From Chryseobacterium sp. (GTDB lineage: Bacteria; Bacteroidota; Bacteroidia; Flavobacteriales; Weeksellaceae), in contig JAITMC010000009.1 in assembly GCA_031277615.1 (NCBI GenBank), forward strand, positions 62,001 to 126,000: a stretch of 64,000 nt of DNA, written 5' to 3'. Of the stretch, positions 43,967 to 52,460 are shown in pieces. Both the position numbers and the translations under genes were made by a program. The notes below the pieces were generated by a model. That model was given only the letters and a program-made list of their open reading frames with translations. It was not told the DNA's origin and did not search any database. The stretch's first letter is position 1. The number at the start of each line of letters is the position of its first letter.

Positions 43967-45496
43967 TTATTCCCACTCAATGGTTGCTGGTGGTTTGCTT
44001 GAAATATCGTAAGCAACTCTGTTGATTCCTCTTACTTCGTTGATGATTCTGCTGGAAACGGTATCCAGGAACTCGTAAGGAAGTCTGCTCCATGTAGCGG
44101 TCATAAAATCGATGGTATTGGCAGAACGCACTACAGCGGTATATTCGTAGGTTCTTTCGTCTCCCATTACACCTACGGATTTTACCGGAAGAAGAACTAC
44201 GAAAGCCTGGGATACTTTTTCGTAAAGGTCGTTTTTGTATAATTCTTCGATGAAGATATCATCTGCTTCCTGAAGGATTCTTACTTTTTCAGCATCTACA
44301 GCACCCAGCACTCTGATTCCTAATCCAGGACCCGGGAAAGGATGTCTGTATACCAAGTGGTGAGGAATTCCCAATTCTTCTCCTACTCTTCTTACTTCGT
44401 CCTTGAAAAGTTCTCTTAACGGCTCCAATAGCTCAAATTCCATATCTTCAGGCAGTCCTCCTACGTTGTGGTGAGATTTGATTACGGCAGATGGACCGTT
44501 TACCGACTGGCTTTCGATCACGTCTGGATAAATGGTTCCTTGTGCCAGGAATTTTGCGCCTTCAATTTTATGGGATTCTTCGTCGAAAACATGGATGAAT
44601 TCATTTCCGATGATCTTTCTTTTGGCTTCCGGATCATCTACTCCGGCTAATTTTGAAAGGAACCTTTCTTTAGCATCCACCATTTTGATGTTCATATGGA
44701 AGTGTTCTCCATACTGATCCATTACTTTCTTACCTTCATCTTTTCTCAATAGTCCGGTATCTACGAAGATACAGGTCAACTGGTCCCCGATAGCTTTATG
44801 AATCAAAACTGCGGCTACAGAAGAGTCAACTCCTCCTGAAAGGCCAAGGATTACCTTGTTGTCACCTACTTTTTCACGGATTTCTTCAACAGTTTTCTCG
44901 ATATAGTTCGTCAGTTTCCAGTTTTTCTCTGCATTACAGATTCCGAAAACAAAATTTTCAAGCATTTTCCCTCCTTCTTCGGTATGGGAAACTTCCGGGT
45001 GGAACTGTACACAGAAGATTTTTTTATTTTCATCAGAAATAGAAGCGATGACTCCTGATTTGGCGTTTAATTCAAAACCGGCCGGCAGCTCTCCCACTTC
45101 ATCAAAATGGCTCATCCACACAATGGAATTCTGGGTAACACCTTTCAGTAAAGAGCTTTCTTTAACGATCTCCAGATGTGCTTTCCCGTACTCTCCTTTT
45201 TCGCCTTTGTTTACTTTTCCTCCTAAAAGGTGAGCCGTCATCTGCATTCCGTAGCAAATCCCAAGCACAGGAACTCCCTGCTCGTATAATGATTTTTCTA
45301 CCAGGTGGGCATTTTCTGCATTTACAGAGCTTGGTCCTCCTGAAAGGATAATTCCTTTGGGCTGCTTAGCTAAAATATCCTGTAATGGTGTATTGTAAGG
45401 TAAGATTTCAGAGTATACTCCCATCTCACGGATTCTTCTTCCGATAAGCTGGTTGTACTGGGATCCGAAATCTAAAATAATAATACCGTTGTTCAT
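43967..45496 (-). CDS. guaA: GMP synthase (glutamine-hydrolysing)
   Basis: 509 aa cytoplasmic enzyme converting XMP to GMP. The class I amidotransferase domain (1-about 190) has nucleophile Cys81 (GICYGMQ) and His/Glu in FHPEVSH. The ATP-pyrophosphatase domain has the P-loop LGLSGGVDSS, and the C-terminal dimerisation domain ends KPPATIEWE, the usual terminus. It lies downstream of purD with a terminator between them, so it is the last and partly independent gene of the purine block. Confidence 0.98.
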   Translation of the reverse strand: MNNGIIILDFGSQYNQLIGRRIREMGVYSEILPYNTPLQDILAKQPKGIILSGGPSSVNAENAHLVEKSLYEQGVPVLGICYGMQMTAHLLGGKVNKGEKGEYGKAHLEIVKESSLLKGVTQNSIVWMSHFDEVGELPAGFELNAKSGVIASISDENKKIFCVQFHPEVSHTEEGGKMLENFVFGICNAEKNWKLTNYIEKTVEEIREKVGDNKVILGLSGGVDSSVAAVLIHKAIGDQLTCIFVDTGLLRKDEGKKVMDQYGEHFHMNIKMVDAKERFLSKLAGVDDPEAKRKIIGNEFIHVFDEESHKIEGAKFLAQGTIYPDVIESQSVNGPSAVIKSHHNVGGLPEDMEFELLEPLRELFKDEVRRVGEELGIPHHLVYRHPFPGPGLGIRVLGAVDAEKVRILQEADDIFIEELYKNDLYEKVSQAFVVLLPVKSVGVMGDERTYEYTAVVRSANTIDFMTATWSRLPYEFLDTVSSRIINEVRGINRVAYDISSKPPATIEWE

Positions 45497-45585
45497 GTTC
45501 TGAATATGATTTATAAATTAAATAGTGGTATCAGGGTAAAGCCCGATTCTATTGGATAAGGTCATTTGCTAACCTCATGTTTTAC

Positions 45586-45619
45586 AAAAAAAGACTTGGA
45601 GATGATCCAAATCTTTTTT
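45586..45619 (-). terminator. intrinsic terminator of purD
   Basis: A 14-15-bp stem (45586-45600 with 45606-45619, one mismatch or G-U) is T-rich on the minus-strand 3' side. It separates purD from guaA. Confidence 0.85.
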
Positions 45620-45630
45620 CGTGATTTTTA

Positions 45631-46869
45631 TTAAAACTTTCCGATGTCTTCTCTGTAGAAGCCGTAATCGAAATGTACGTGAGCTGCGTCTTCGTAAACT
45701 TTTTTGCGGGCTTCGTCATACGTAGCACCTGTGGCTACAATATTGAGCACTCTGCCTCCGTTTGAGATCACTTTGTCTCCTCTTCTGATAGCTCCCGCAT
45801 GTAAAAGCGTGCTGTGCTTCACTTTATCTTCTCCTGTAATTTCAAAACCAGTTTCAATGTTTCTCGGATATCCTCCTGAGCACATCACCAGACATACTGC
45901 TTTTTCGTCTTTGAACTTAAGCTCGATGTCTTTACCGTCCATACAGTCCTGGATAACGTCAAGAAGATTGTTTTCCATAAGGGCCATTAATACCTGAGTT
46001 TCAGGATCACCGAATCTCATGTTGTATTCAAGAAGGTAAGTTCCGTTTTTGGTTACCATTAATCCGAAGAAAATGATTCCTTTGAAGCTGAACCCTTCTC
46101 CTTTAAGACCATTGATGGTTGGTTCAAGGATATTTTTCTCGAAATCAGCGTAGTGTTCCTGAGTAAATTCAGGGCTTGGAGCTACTGACCCCATTCCTCC
46201 TGTATTCGGTCCTGTATCCCCGTTTCCTGCTTTTTTATAATCTTTTGCAGCGATACACGGGAACAGCTTTTCACCGTTTGAAAAAGCAATGATAGAGGCT
46301 TCAAATCCCTGAAGGTATTCTTCAATAACCAGACGGATTCCTGCATCTCCATAGATTCTTCTGATCATGAAATCGTGGATCGTTGCTTCTGCTTCTTCCA
46401 GCGTATCACAGATCACCACTCCTTTTCCGCCAGCAAGACCGCTTGCCTTGATCACTAAAGGAAACTGCTGTTTCTGAACATATTCTTTAGCATCATTGTA
46501 TGAATCAAATACCACAGCTTTAGCTGTTTTGATATCATAGGTCTGCATAAACTTCTTAGAGAAAGCTTTACTTCCCTCCAGGCTCGCCACTTTTTGAGTC
46601 GGGCCGAAAACTTTCAGATCGTGTTGCTTAAATTCGTCCTTCAAACCAGCTACCAAAGGAGCTTCCGGACCTACAATCGTAAGGTCTACCTTTTCTTTGA
46701 TCGCAAAATCTCTCAGTTCTTTGATTTCTGATAAATGAACATTTTTCCCTATTACATCGGTAGTAGCATTCCCGTTGGCAAAAAACATTTTAGAAATTCT
46801 CGGGTCATTCTGAAGCTTTGATGCTAAAGCAGATTCTCTACCGCCTTCACCTATGATTAATATTCTCAT
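45631..46869 (-). CDS. purD: phosphoribosylamine-glycine ligase
   Basis: 412 aa ATP-grasp enzyme making GAR from phosphoribosylamine and glycine, the second step of purine synthesis. It has N-terminal ILIIGEGGRESALASKL, ATP-grasp KASGLAGGKGV, and GNGDTGPNTGGMGS, the PurD signature. It is a little shorter than the E. coli enzyme (about 430 aa), as is common. A -7 box 29 nt upstream (46898-46905) suggests a separate promoter within the purine block. Confidence 0.97.
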   Translation of the reverse strand: MRILIIGEGGRESALASKLQNDPRISKMFFANGNATTDVIGKNVHLSEIKELRDFAIKEKVDLTIVGPEAPLVAGLKDEFKQHDLKVFGPTQKVASLEGSKAFSKKFMQTYDIKTAKAVVFDSYNDAKEYVQKQQFPLVIKASGLAGGKGVVICDTLEEAEATIHDFMIRRIYGDAGIRLVIEEYLQGFEASIIAFSNGEKLFPCIAAKDYKKAGNGDTGPNTGGMGSVAPSPEFTQEHYADFEKNILEPTINGLKGEGFSFKGIIFFGLMVTKNGTYLLEYNMRFGDPETQVLMALMENNLLDVIQDCMDGKDIELKFKDEKAVCLVMCSGGYPRNIETGFEITGEDKVKHSTLLHAGAIRRGDKVISNGGRVLNIVATGATYDEARKKVYEDAAHVHFDYGFYREDIGKF

Positions 46870-46897
46870 ACTTTATTTATTATCTAGTCTTATTCTA

Positions 46898-46905
46898 CAA
46901 ATATA
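46898..46905 (-). promoter_or_regulatory. -7 box of purD
   Basis: TATATTTG on the minus strand, exact TAnnTTTG, 28-29 nt upstream of the purD ATG. It suggests an internal promoter. Confidence 0.5.
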
Positions 46906-46958
46906 TAATTTTGAATGCTATAAATACAATCCCCAATTATTTTTTAATTCTATTTTAA

Positions 46959-48476
46959 TTAGTGTAAAAAGTGTCTTACCCCTGTGAACATCATTGGAAT
47001 ACCATGTTCGTTGGCGGCTTCGATGCTGTCCTGATCTTTCACACTTCCTCCCGGCTGGATGATCGCTTTGATGCCCTCCTGAGCGCAGAAATCTACCACA
47101 TCACGGAACGGGAAAAATGCATCGGAAGCCAATACCAGATCTCCGGAGAATTTTTCTTTGGCTCTTTCGATCGCCTGCTGTGTTGCCCAGATTCTGTTTA
47201 CCTGGCCACCACCGATACCGAAAGCCTGAATTCCGTTGGAAACCACAATAGCGTTTGATTTTACGTATTTTACGACTCTTTGGGAGAAAAGAAGGGCTTT
47301 CTTCTGTTCTTCCGTAGGCTGAACATCCGTTACCACCTTGATTTCTTCTGAGAAGTGGGTATCGTTGTCCTGAACCAGGATTCCTCCATCGATCTTCACC
47401 CAGGTCTGCTTGTCTGAAACAGGGTTTACAATCTTTATGATTCTAAGGTTTTTCTTTTTTCTTAAAATTTCAAGAGCTTCTTCATCAAAATCCGGCGCCA
47501 TTACAATCTCCAGGAATGTTTTGTTCAGTTCCTCAGCTGTTGCAGCATCGATCTTATAGTTCATTGCAACAATTCCGCCAAAGATGGAAACAGGATCACA
47601 TTCAAAAGTTTTCTGATAGGTTTCCAACGCTGAAGTTCCGATGGCTACCCCACAAGGCGTAGAGTGTTTTACGGCACAGCAAGCCATTTCATCTTTGAAT
47701 TCGGTTACCACTTTCCAGCAAAGATCCATATCACGAAGGTTATTGAAAGAAAGTTCTTTTCCGCCCAGCTGCTCAAAATCTTTCATGGCCCCGTTCTCGA
47801 AAGTAGAAACGTAATAAGCTGCCGTCTGATGAGGGTTTTCACCGTATCGGAGATCGGAAACTTTTCTGTACGAAGCATTCAGGTAAGCCGGATATTCTTC
47901 CTCTAAAAGCATTCTTGAGATCGCCGCATCATAAGCAGAAGTAAGATTGAATACTTTTCCTGCCAGTTTTTTACGGGTTTCGATGTACGTATCTCCATTC
48001 TGTTCCATTTCCAGTTTTACCGCCGTATAATCTTCTACATCGGTAATCACGGTAACAGAATCGAAATTCTTGGCAGCAGAACGAAGCATTGACGGTCCTC
48101 CGATATCGATAAACTCTACTTTTTCGTGTAAAGAAATGTCTTTGTTCACGTTTTCAAAGAAAGGGTAAAGGTTTACGATAACCATGTCTATCAGGCCAAT
48201 TCCGTGTTCCTGAACTGTTTTCATGTGCTCTTCATTGGCACGAACGGCTAAAAGCCCGCCGTGAACTTTAGGGTGAAGGGTTTTCACTCTTCCGTCCAGC
48301 ATTTCAGGGAAATTGGTTACCTCATCGATCTGAATGGGATTTAAACCAGCGTCTTTCAAATGTTTGAACGTTCCTCCCGTGGAGATCAGCTCATAGTTCT
48401 GAGCTTCCAAAAACTGTGCGAACTCAATTAATCCGCTTTTGTCAGAAACACTGATTAAAACTCTCTTTTTACTCAT
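46959..48476 (-). CDS. purH: bifunctional AICAR formyltransferase / IMP cyclohydrolase
   Basis: 505 aa catalysing the last two steps to IMP. The N-terminal MGS-like cyclohydrolase domain starts [16 protein letters not shown] with STGGTFKHL and [11 protein letters not shown]. The C-terminal transformylase has the catalytic Lys-His pair in [13 protein letters not shown] and ends GVRHFLH, the conserved terminus. Third gene of the minus-strand purine block, 156 nt after purN. Confidence 0.98.
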   Translation of the reverse strand: MSKKRVLISVSDKSGLIEFAQFLEAQNYELISTGGTFKHLKDAGLNPIQIDEVTNFPEMLDGRVKTLHPKVHGGLLAVRANEEHMKTVQEHGIGLIDMVIVNLYPFFENVNKDISLHEKVEFIDIGGPSMLRSAAKNFDSVTVITDVEDYTAVKLEMEQNGDTYIETRKKLAGKVFNLTSAYDAAISRMLLEEEYPAYLNASYRKVSDLRYGENPHQTAAYYVSTFENGAMKDFEQLGGKELSFNNLRDMDLCWKVVTEFKDEMACCAVKHSTPCGVAIGTSALETYQKTFECDPVSIFGGIVAMNYKIDAATAEELNKTFLEIVMAPDFDEEALEILRKKKNLRIIKIVNPVSDKQTWVKIDGGILVQDNDTHFSEEIKVVTDVQPTEEQKKALLFSQRVVKYVKSNAIVVSNGIQAFGIGGGQVNRIWATQQAIERAKEKFSGDLVLASDAFFPFRDVVDFCAQEGIKAIIQPGGSVKDQDSIEAANEHGIPMMFTGVRHFLH

Positions 48477-48632
48477 TTTACTTTCAATTTTTTACTTTTT
48501 ACAGCTATTTCAAACTGTATCCGGGTCTTTCACCTCCGAACTTACTTTTATTTACTTAGATTTTTTTAAGTTAATGTAACAATGTATCACCTTCAATATG
48601 GTAAACCGGTACATTGCCAGCTCCGTACATTC

Positions 48633-49196
48633 TTAATTCCCCAGGACCTTACTGATCGCTTCCGGAAATATTTCATATTCAATCTGATGAACTTTCTGGG
48701 CTAATGTTTCCGGAGTATCCTCTGCCGTTACTTCAAATGATTTCTGAAGAATGGCTTCTCCTTCATCAATTCCTGAGGTTACAAAATGTACGGTGGCTCC
48801 GCTTTCTTTTTCTCCGGCTTCAATTACAGCATGATGAACATGCATTCCCCACATTCCTTTTCCTCCGAATTTCGGAAGCAATGCCGGATGAATATTGATT
48901 ATTTTACCATTCCAGTTTTCACAGAATTCAGGTTTTAAAATGGATAAAAATCCTGCCAGCACAATAAGATCCGTATCTTGCGGAATTACCTGAGCCAGTT
49001 CACTGCTGAAATTTTTTCCTCTGGGAATCAGTATGTTTTCTATATTATGATTCTTTGCCCTTTCCAGTCCGTAACACGCTCTGTCTGCCACCACCAGAGA
49101 TACTTTTGCATTCCGGATTTCTCCAGCTTCAATGGTATCAATGATTCTCTGCAGATTGGTTCCTGAACCGGATACAAGCACAACGATGTTCTTCAT
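48633..49196 (-). CDS. purN: phosphoribosylglycinamide formyltransferase
   Basis: 187 aa formyl-tetrahydrofolate-dependent GAR transformylase. The ATG at 49194-49196 is used (the longer frame begins with TTG) and gives the standard N-terminus MKNIVVLVSGSGTNLQ. The catalytic residues are Asn101, His103 (INIHPALLP) and Asp144 (TSGIDEGEAI). It lies 58 nt after purM in the same direction. Confidence 0.97.
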   Translation of the reverse strand: MKNIVVLVSGSGTNLQRIIDTIEAGEIRNAKVSLVVADRACYGLERAKNHNIENILIPRGKNFSSELAQVIPQDTDLIVLAGFLSILKPEFCENWNGKIINIHPALLPKFGGKGMWGMHVHHAVIEAGEKESGATVHFVTSGIDEGEAILQKSFEVTAEDTPETLAQKVHQIEYEIFPEAISKVLGN

Positions 49197-49254
49197 ATCT
49201 GAATGTAACAACAGATCAGCCTAAGTCATTGTCAGACTGATCCGTCATTAATAG

Positions 49255-50247
49255 TTATAATGATAAATTGATTTTTTCTGCTCCTTCTGTGATTTCTCCG
49301 ATTTCGTAGGCATCATCTAACAGGTGTAATACTTTTTCCGCATGTTCAGCATCCACAACGATCACCATTCCTACCCCCATATTGAAGGTTCCGAACATTT
49401 CCTCGCGGGCTACGCCTCCTCTTTTCTCCAGTTCAAGCATTACACTTGGGATTCTGATTTTCGAGCCGTCAACGGAAGCACACAGCCCTTCAGGGATGAT
49501 TCTCGGTACATTTTCATAAAGTCCACCTCCTGTAATGTGAGCGATTCCGCTTACTTTCACTTCTTCAAGAACTTTGTGGATGTCTTTGAAATAAAGTCTT
49601 GTAGGCACTAAAAGAGTTTCGTATAATGGTTTTCCTTCAAATTCTTCTTCAAAATCCGGGAATACTTTTCTTACCAGAGAGAATCCGTTTGAGTGGAATC
49701 CTGAGCTCGGGATCGCAATAATTTTATTTCCTGCCTTGATTTTAGAACCATCGATGATCTCATCTTTTTCTACAATTCCTACACAGAATCCGGCAACATC
49801 ATAATCTCCCGGCTGATACATTCCCGGCATTTCGGCAGTTTCCCCGCCAATGAGTGCACAGTTGTTATCTTTGCAGGCATTCACCATTCCTAAAACGATT
49901 TCTGCGGCAATTTCAGAATCCAGTTTACCGCAAGCCAGGTAATCCAGGAAAAACAGAGGTTTGGCACCGTGGCAAAGAATATCGTTGGCACACATGGCAA
50001 AACAGTCAACACCAATGGAGTCATACTTTTTGGTATCTAAAGCTACCTTCAGTTTTGTTCCCACACCGTCTGTTCCGGAAACCAGTACAGGGTTTCTGTA
50101 TCCTCCGATCTCATAGAAGGCACCAAAGCTTCCCAAATGGTTCAGTACATTTGAGTTATGGGTTTCGCCTACTGCTTTTTTGATCTTATCAACCGTTTTG
50201 TATCCTTCTTCTTTGTCTACTCCTGCTGATTTGTAAGTGTTGCTCAT
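49255..50247 (-). CDS. purM: phosphoribosylformylglycinamidine cyclo-ligase
   Basis: 330 aa AIR synthetase forming the imidazole ring. It has N-terminal YKSAGVDKEEGYK, VSGTDGVGTKLKVA, GGETAEMPGMY and FGTFNMGVGM, all PurM motifs. The ATG at 50245-50247 is preceded by about 145 nt of leader-like DNA containing a small hairpin, a direct repeat (ATGGGTATA at 50321 and 50337) and, further up, a complete small ORF with terminator. First structural gene of the purine block. Confidence 0.97.
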   Translation of the reverse strand: MSNTYKSAGVDKEEGYKTVDKIKKAVGETHNSNVLNHLGSFGAFYEIGGYRNPVLVSGTDGVGTKLKVALDTKKYDSIGVDCFAMCANDILCHGAKPLFFLDYLACGKLDSEIAAEIVLGMVNACKDNNCALIGGETAEMPGMYQPGDYDVAGFCVGIVEKDEIIDGSKIKAGNKIIAIPSSGFHSNGFSLVRKVFPDFEEEFEGKPLYETLLVPTRLYFKDIHKVLEEVKVSGIAHITGGGLYENVPRIIPEGLCASVDGSKIRIPSVMLELEKRGGVAREEMFGTFNMGVGMVIVVDAEHAEKVLHLLDDAYEIGEITEGAEKINLSL

Positions 50248-50391
50248 GTTTAATAATTTAAATAAGGTAACCGTATATCAGTTTAGCAATGTAATCATGA
50301 TCTGACTTTAAGGTCAGACAATGGGTATATTCTTACATGGGTATACTGATCCATTTCACTTTTATATTTTACTTTTTATTATTCAGATTCA

Positions 50392-50429
50392 GAAAATAAA
50401 AAAGCCGACAATCTTGGTAGATTATCGGC
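50392..50429 (-). terminator. intrinsic terminator in the purM upstream region
   Basis: An 11-bp stem (50404-50414 with 50419-50429, one G-U on the minus strand) and a 4-nt loop are followed by a T-run on the minus strand. It begins 7 nt past the stop codon of the 24-codon ORF and stands 145 nt before purM, so it ends the small transcript, the FMN reductase transcript, or both, or works as an attenuator for purM. Confidence 0.85.
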
Positions 50430-50436
50430 CGTTATT

Positions 50437-50511
50437 TTATCTCAGAATTTCAGAGCCCACAGTTTTCCCTTTCTTTGAAAAACATTCTTTAAAAGTGGTC
50501 TGAATTTTCAT
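50437..50511 (-). CDS. 24-residue small ORF upstream of purM (leader peptide candidate)
   Basis: ATG at 50509-50511, stop at 50437-50439. The peptide has 24 residues, starts MKIQTTFKECFSKKGK and ends SEILR; it is basic, with one Cys. A bipartite promoter stands directly in front of it (TTTG at 50553-50556, 19-nt spacer, TATTTTTG at 50526-50533), giving a predicted 5' leader of only a few nt, and a strong terminator begins 7 nt after the stop. Promoter, ORF and terminator thus form a complete small unit. It may be a leader peptide for attenuation of purM, an independent small protein or an sRNA. No family recognised. Confidence 0.5.
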   Translation of the reverse strand: MKIQTTFKECFSKKGKTVGSEILR

Positions 50512-50525
50512 CTCTTTTCTTTTTG

Positions 50526-50556
50526 CAAAAATAGTAATTTTAAATGAATATTCAAA
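50526..50556 (-). promoter_or_regulatory. complete bacteroidotal promoter (-33 TTTG, -7 TATTTTTG)
   Basis: On the minus strand TTTG and TATTTTTG are separated by 19 nt, both matching consensus. The promoter overlaps the intergenic edge of the FMN reductase gene and drives the 24-codon ORF. Confidence 0.6.
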
Positions 50557-50558
50557 TT

Positions 50559-51110
50559 CTATTTTTCAAGGATGGTTTCAATGGCTGCAATCTTCTTGAT
50601 TTTCTCTTTTAATTCACTGTTTTTCTCTTCATTAGAAATTTTCTGCTCTGTTTTATCAAAGTTATCATTGAAGAAAGGAAGTGAGAAAGTTTCTACAATA
50701 TTTCCTCCATGGAAAGGAAAACGCTTCGTTGCTGCTTCTAAAACTCCGGCTCCGCCTCTTCCTCCCGGAGAGGTTGACATTAATAACATCGGGATTTCAT
50801 TCCACACGGTTCTGTCTTTGATTCTGGATACCCAGTCGAATACATTTTTGAATGCCGTAGAATAGGTTCCGTTGTGTTCCGGCAATGAAACCAAAAGCAG
50901 ATTGGCCCCATCAATTTTCGCGGCAAAATCATGCGCTTCCTGAGGAACGCCACCTGCCAGCTCTCTTTCATGCTTATAAATCGGCATTTCAAAAGGGTTA
51001 AGGTCTATTACTTCTACTTCTGCATTTTCAAAAAGAGATGCCGCATAGGCTACGAGTTGTCTGTTCATTGAAGCGTCTGCATTGCTTCCTGCTATTGCTA
51101 AAACTTTCAT
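50559..51110 (-). CDS. NADPH-dependent FMN reductase family protein
   Basis: 183 aa flavodoxin-like fold. AGSNADASMNRQL near the N-terminus is the FMN phosphate loop; SLPEHNGTYSTAFKNVFDW and STSPGGRGGAGVLE are typical of the family (chromate/azo/quinone reductases). It reduces flavin or quinones with NAD(P)H in the cytoplasm. It lies downstream of the pirin gene in the same direction (117-nt gap with a hairpin); pairing of pirin with flavin reductases is common in bacteria. Confidence 0.93.
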   Translation of the reverse strand: MKVLAIAGSNADASMNRQLVAYAASLFENAEVEVIDLNPFEMPIYKHERELAGGVPQEAHDFAAKIDGANLLLVSLPEHNGTYSTAFKNVFDWVSRIKDRTVWNEIPMLLMSTSPGGRGGAGVLEAATKRFPFHGGNIVETFSLPFFNDNFDKTEQKISNEEKNSELKEKIKKIAAIETILEK

Positions 51111-51174
51111 TATTGTTATCTGTATTAAATGTATGTCGTTATTTTACCGCAAATATCGCGAAGTTTTTATGATT

Positions 51175-51216
51175 ACGGATCTTTTCCGAAGCAGTTTTAC
51201 TCCGGAAAAGATCTGT
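51175..51216. other. long stem-loop between pirin and FMN reductase genes
   Basis: A 14-bp stem with one G-U (51175-51188 with 51203-51216) and a 14-nt loop. It lacks a clear T-run on either strand, so it is not a standard terminator; it may stabilise the pirin mRNA 3' end or block read-through. Confidence 0.6.
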
Positions 51217-51227
51217 GATCATCGATT

Positions 51228-51956
51228 TTATTTTAAGTAGGCCGGCAATTCCATCGGAACTTCCATCAAAAGGATTTCGGTATCTTCTGTTGCTTCGATA
51301 TTGAAACTCTGGGTATCCCAGATTCCAAGGCCGTCTCTTTCGTTTAAGATTCTGTCCCCTACTTTGGCACTTCCTTTTAAAACAAAGGCATATACTCCGT
51401 TTCCTTTTTTGTTGAGCATATAATTTTTACCGTTTCCTTTTTTGAAGTTCGCGATATTGAACCACGCATCCTGATGAATCCAGACTCCGTCATCATTTTT
51501 GTTGGGTGATAAAATCTGCTGGAATCCGTTGATCTTTTCTCCTTCCTTAATACTTTTCTGGTCGTATCTCGGTTCTACATTAAGCTCTTTAGGGAATACC
51601 CAGATCTGTAAGAACTTCACTTCTTCATCTTTGTTTTTATTATATTCGCTGTGCATTACCCCGGTTCCGGCACTCATTACCTGAATTTCTCCTTTCTTAA
51701 TGACCGCCGTAGTTCCCATTGAGTCTTTGTGTTCCAGATCGCCTTCCAAAGGAATGGAAATAATTTCCATATCCCTGTGCGGATGTGTTCCGAATCCCAT
51801 TCCCTGAGAAACGGTATCGTCGTTTAATACTCTTAATACTCCGAAGTTCATTCTATCTTTGTTCTGATAGTTGGCAAAACTGAAAGTATGGTAAGAGTTT
51901 AACCAGCCATGATTGGCATGGCCTCTTGAATCTGCTTTATGATATACTGTTTTCAT
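51228..51956 (-). CDS. pirin family protein
   Basis: 242 aa bicupin. The metal-binding motif HPHRDMEIIS near 58 and the later H-E pair in GVMHSEYN are those of pirins and YhhW-type quercetin dioxygenases. The N-terminal SRGHANHGWLNSYHTFSFANY is characteristic. Cytoplasmic; possible quercetinase or redox sensor activity. Its -7 box (51976-51983) is 19 nt upstream of the ATG. Confidence 0.94.
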   Translation of the reverse strand: MKTVYHKADSRGHANHGWLNSYHTFSFANYQNKDRMNFGVLRVLNDDTVSQGMGFGTHPHRDMEIISIPLEGDLEHKDSMGTTAVIKKGEIQVMSAGTGVMHSEYNKNKDEEVKFLQIWVFPKELNVEPRYDQKSIKEGEKINGFQQILSPNKNDDGVWIHQDAWFNIANFKKGNGKNYMLNKKGNGVYAFVLKGSAKVGDRILNERDGLGIWDTQSFNIEATEDTEILLMEVPMELPAYLK

Positions 51957-51975
51957 ACTGTGATTATTTATGGTA

Positions 51976-51983
51976 CAAATGTA
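51976..51983 (-). promoter_or_regulatory. -7 box of the pirin gene
   Basis: TACATTTG on the minus strand, exact TAnnTTTG, 19 nt before the ATG. Confidence 0.5.
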
Positions 51984-52129
51984 CGGGATGTGTGGCCTGA
52001 AAAGTGTTGATGTAGGTTAAGAAAGGAAATTGGGGTCTGACTGTTGATGATTTTTTGTTTCCCACAGATCGCACAGATTTCGCAGATGTTTATGCTGGAA
52101 TGCAATGGCGCAGGATTATTTTACAGAGC

Positions 52130-52440
52130 GGGCGGGCTGAAGCCCGCCCCTATTGAATAATGTGTATAAAATTTAAATGGCAGAGGTTTTTTTTAAATGC
52201 TGTATTTTATTTCTATCATTTCATTATTTTTTTAAAATAAACCTGCTGAATTTTTTCGCATTAAAATGCGGAAGCGGGCTAAAGCCCGCTCCTATTGAAT
52301 AATGTCTATATAATTTAAATGGCAGATGGTTTTTTAAATGCTGTATTTTATTTCTACCATTTCATTATTTTTTTAAAATAAACCTGTTGGATTTTTTCGG
52401 ATTAAAATGCGGAAGCGGGCTAAAGCCCGCTCCTATTGAA
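52130..52440 (+). repeat. tandem 141-bp repeat with three REP-like palindromes
   Basis: Palindromes at 52130-52149, 52273-52290 and 52414-52431 (cores GCGGGC-TNAA-GCCCGC) are each followed by (C)TATTGAAT and spaced 141-142 bp. The DNA between them is two near-identical units (52151-52292 and 52293-52433, differing at about ten positions). Each unit includes a degenerate copy of the 3' end of the adjacent MFS transporter gene (ATTATTTTTTT-AAAA-ACCTGCTGAA). It is the main content of the 504-nt gap 51957-52460. Confidence 0.9.
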
Positions 52441-52460
52441 TTTTCATTATTTTTTCTTTT

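Noticed and set aside
51175-51216. Stem-loop as an intrinsic terminator of the pirin gene
   Set aside because: Strong 14-bp stem but no T-run on either strand; kept only as a structured element.
52130-52440. Tandem repeat as a CRISPR array or attachment site
   Set aside because: Units are 141 bp, near-identical along their full length, with no unique spacers and no integrase nearby.
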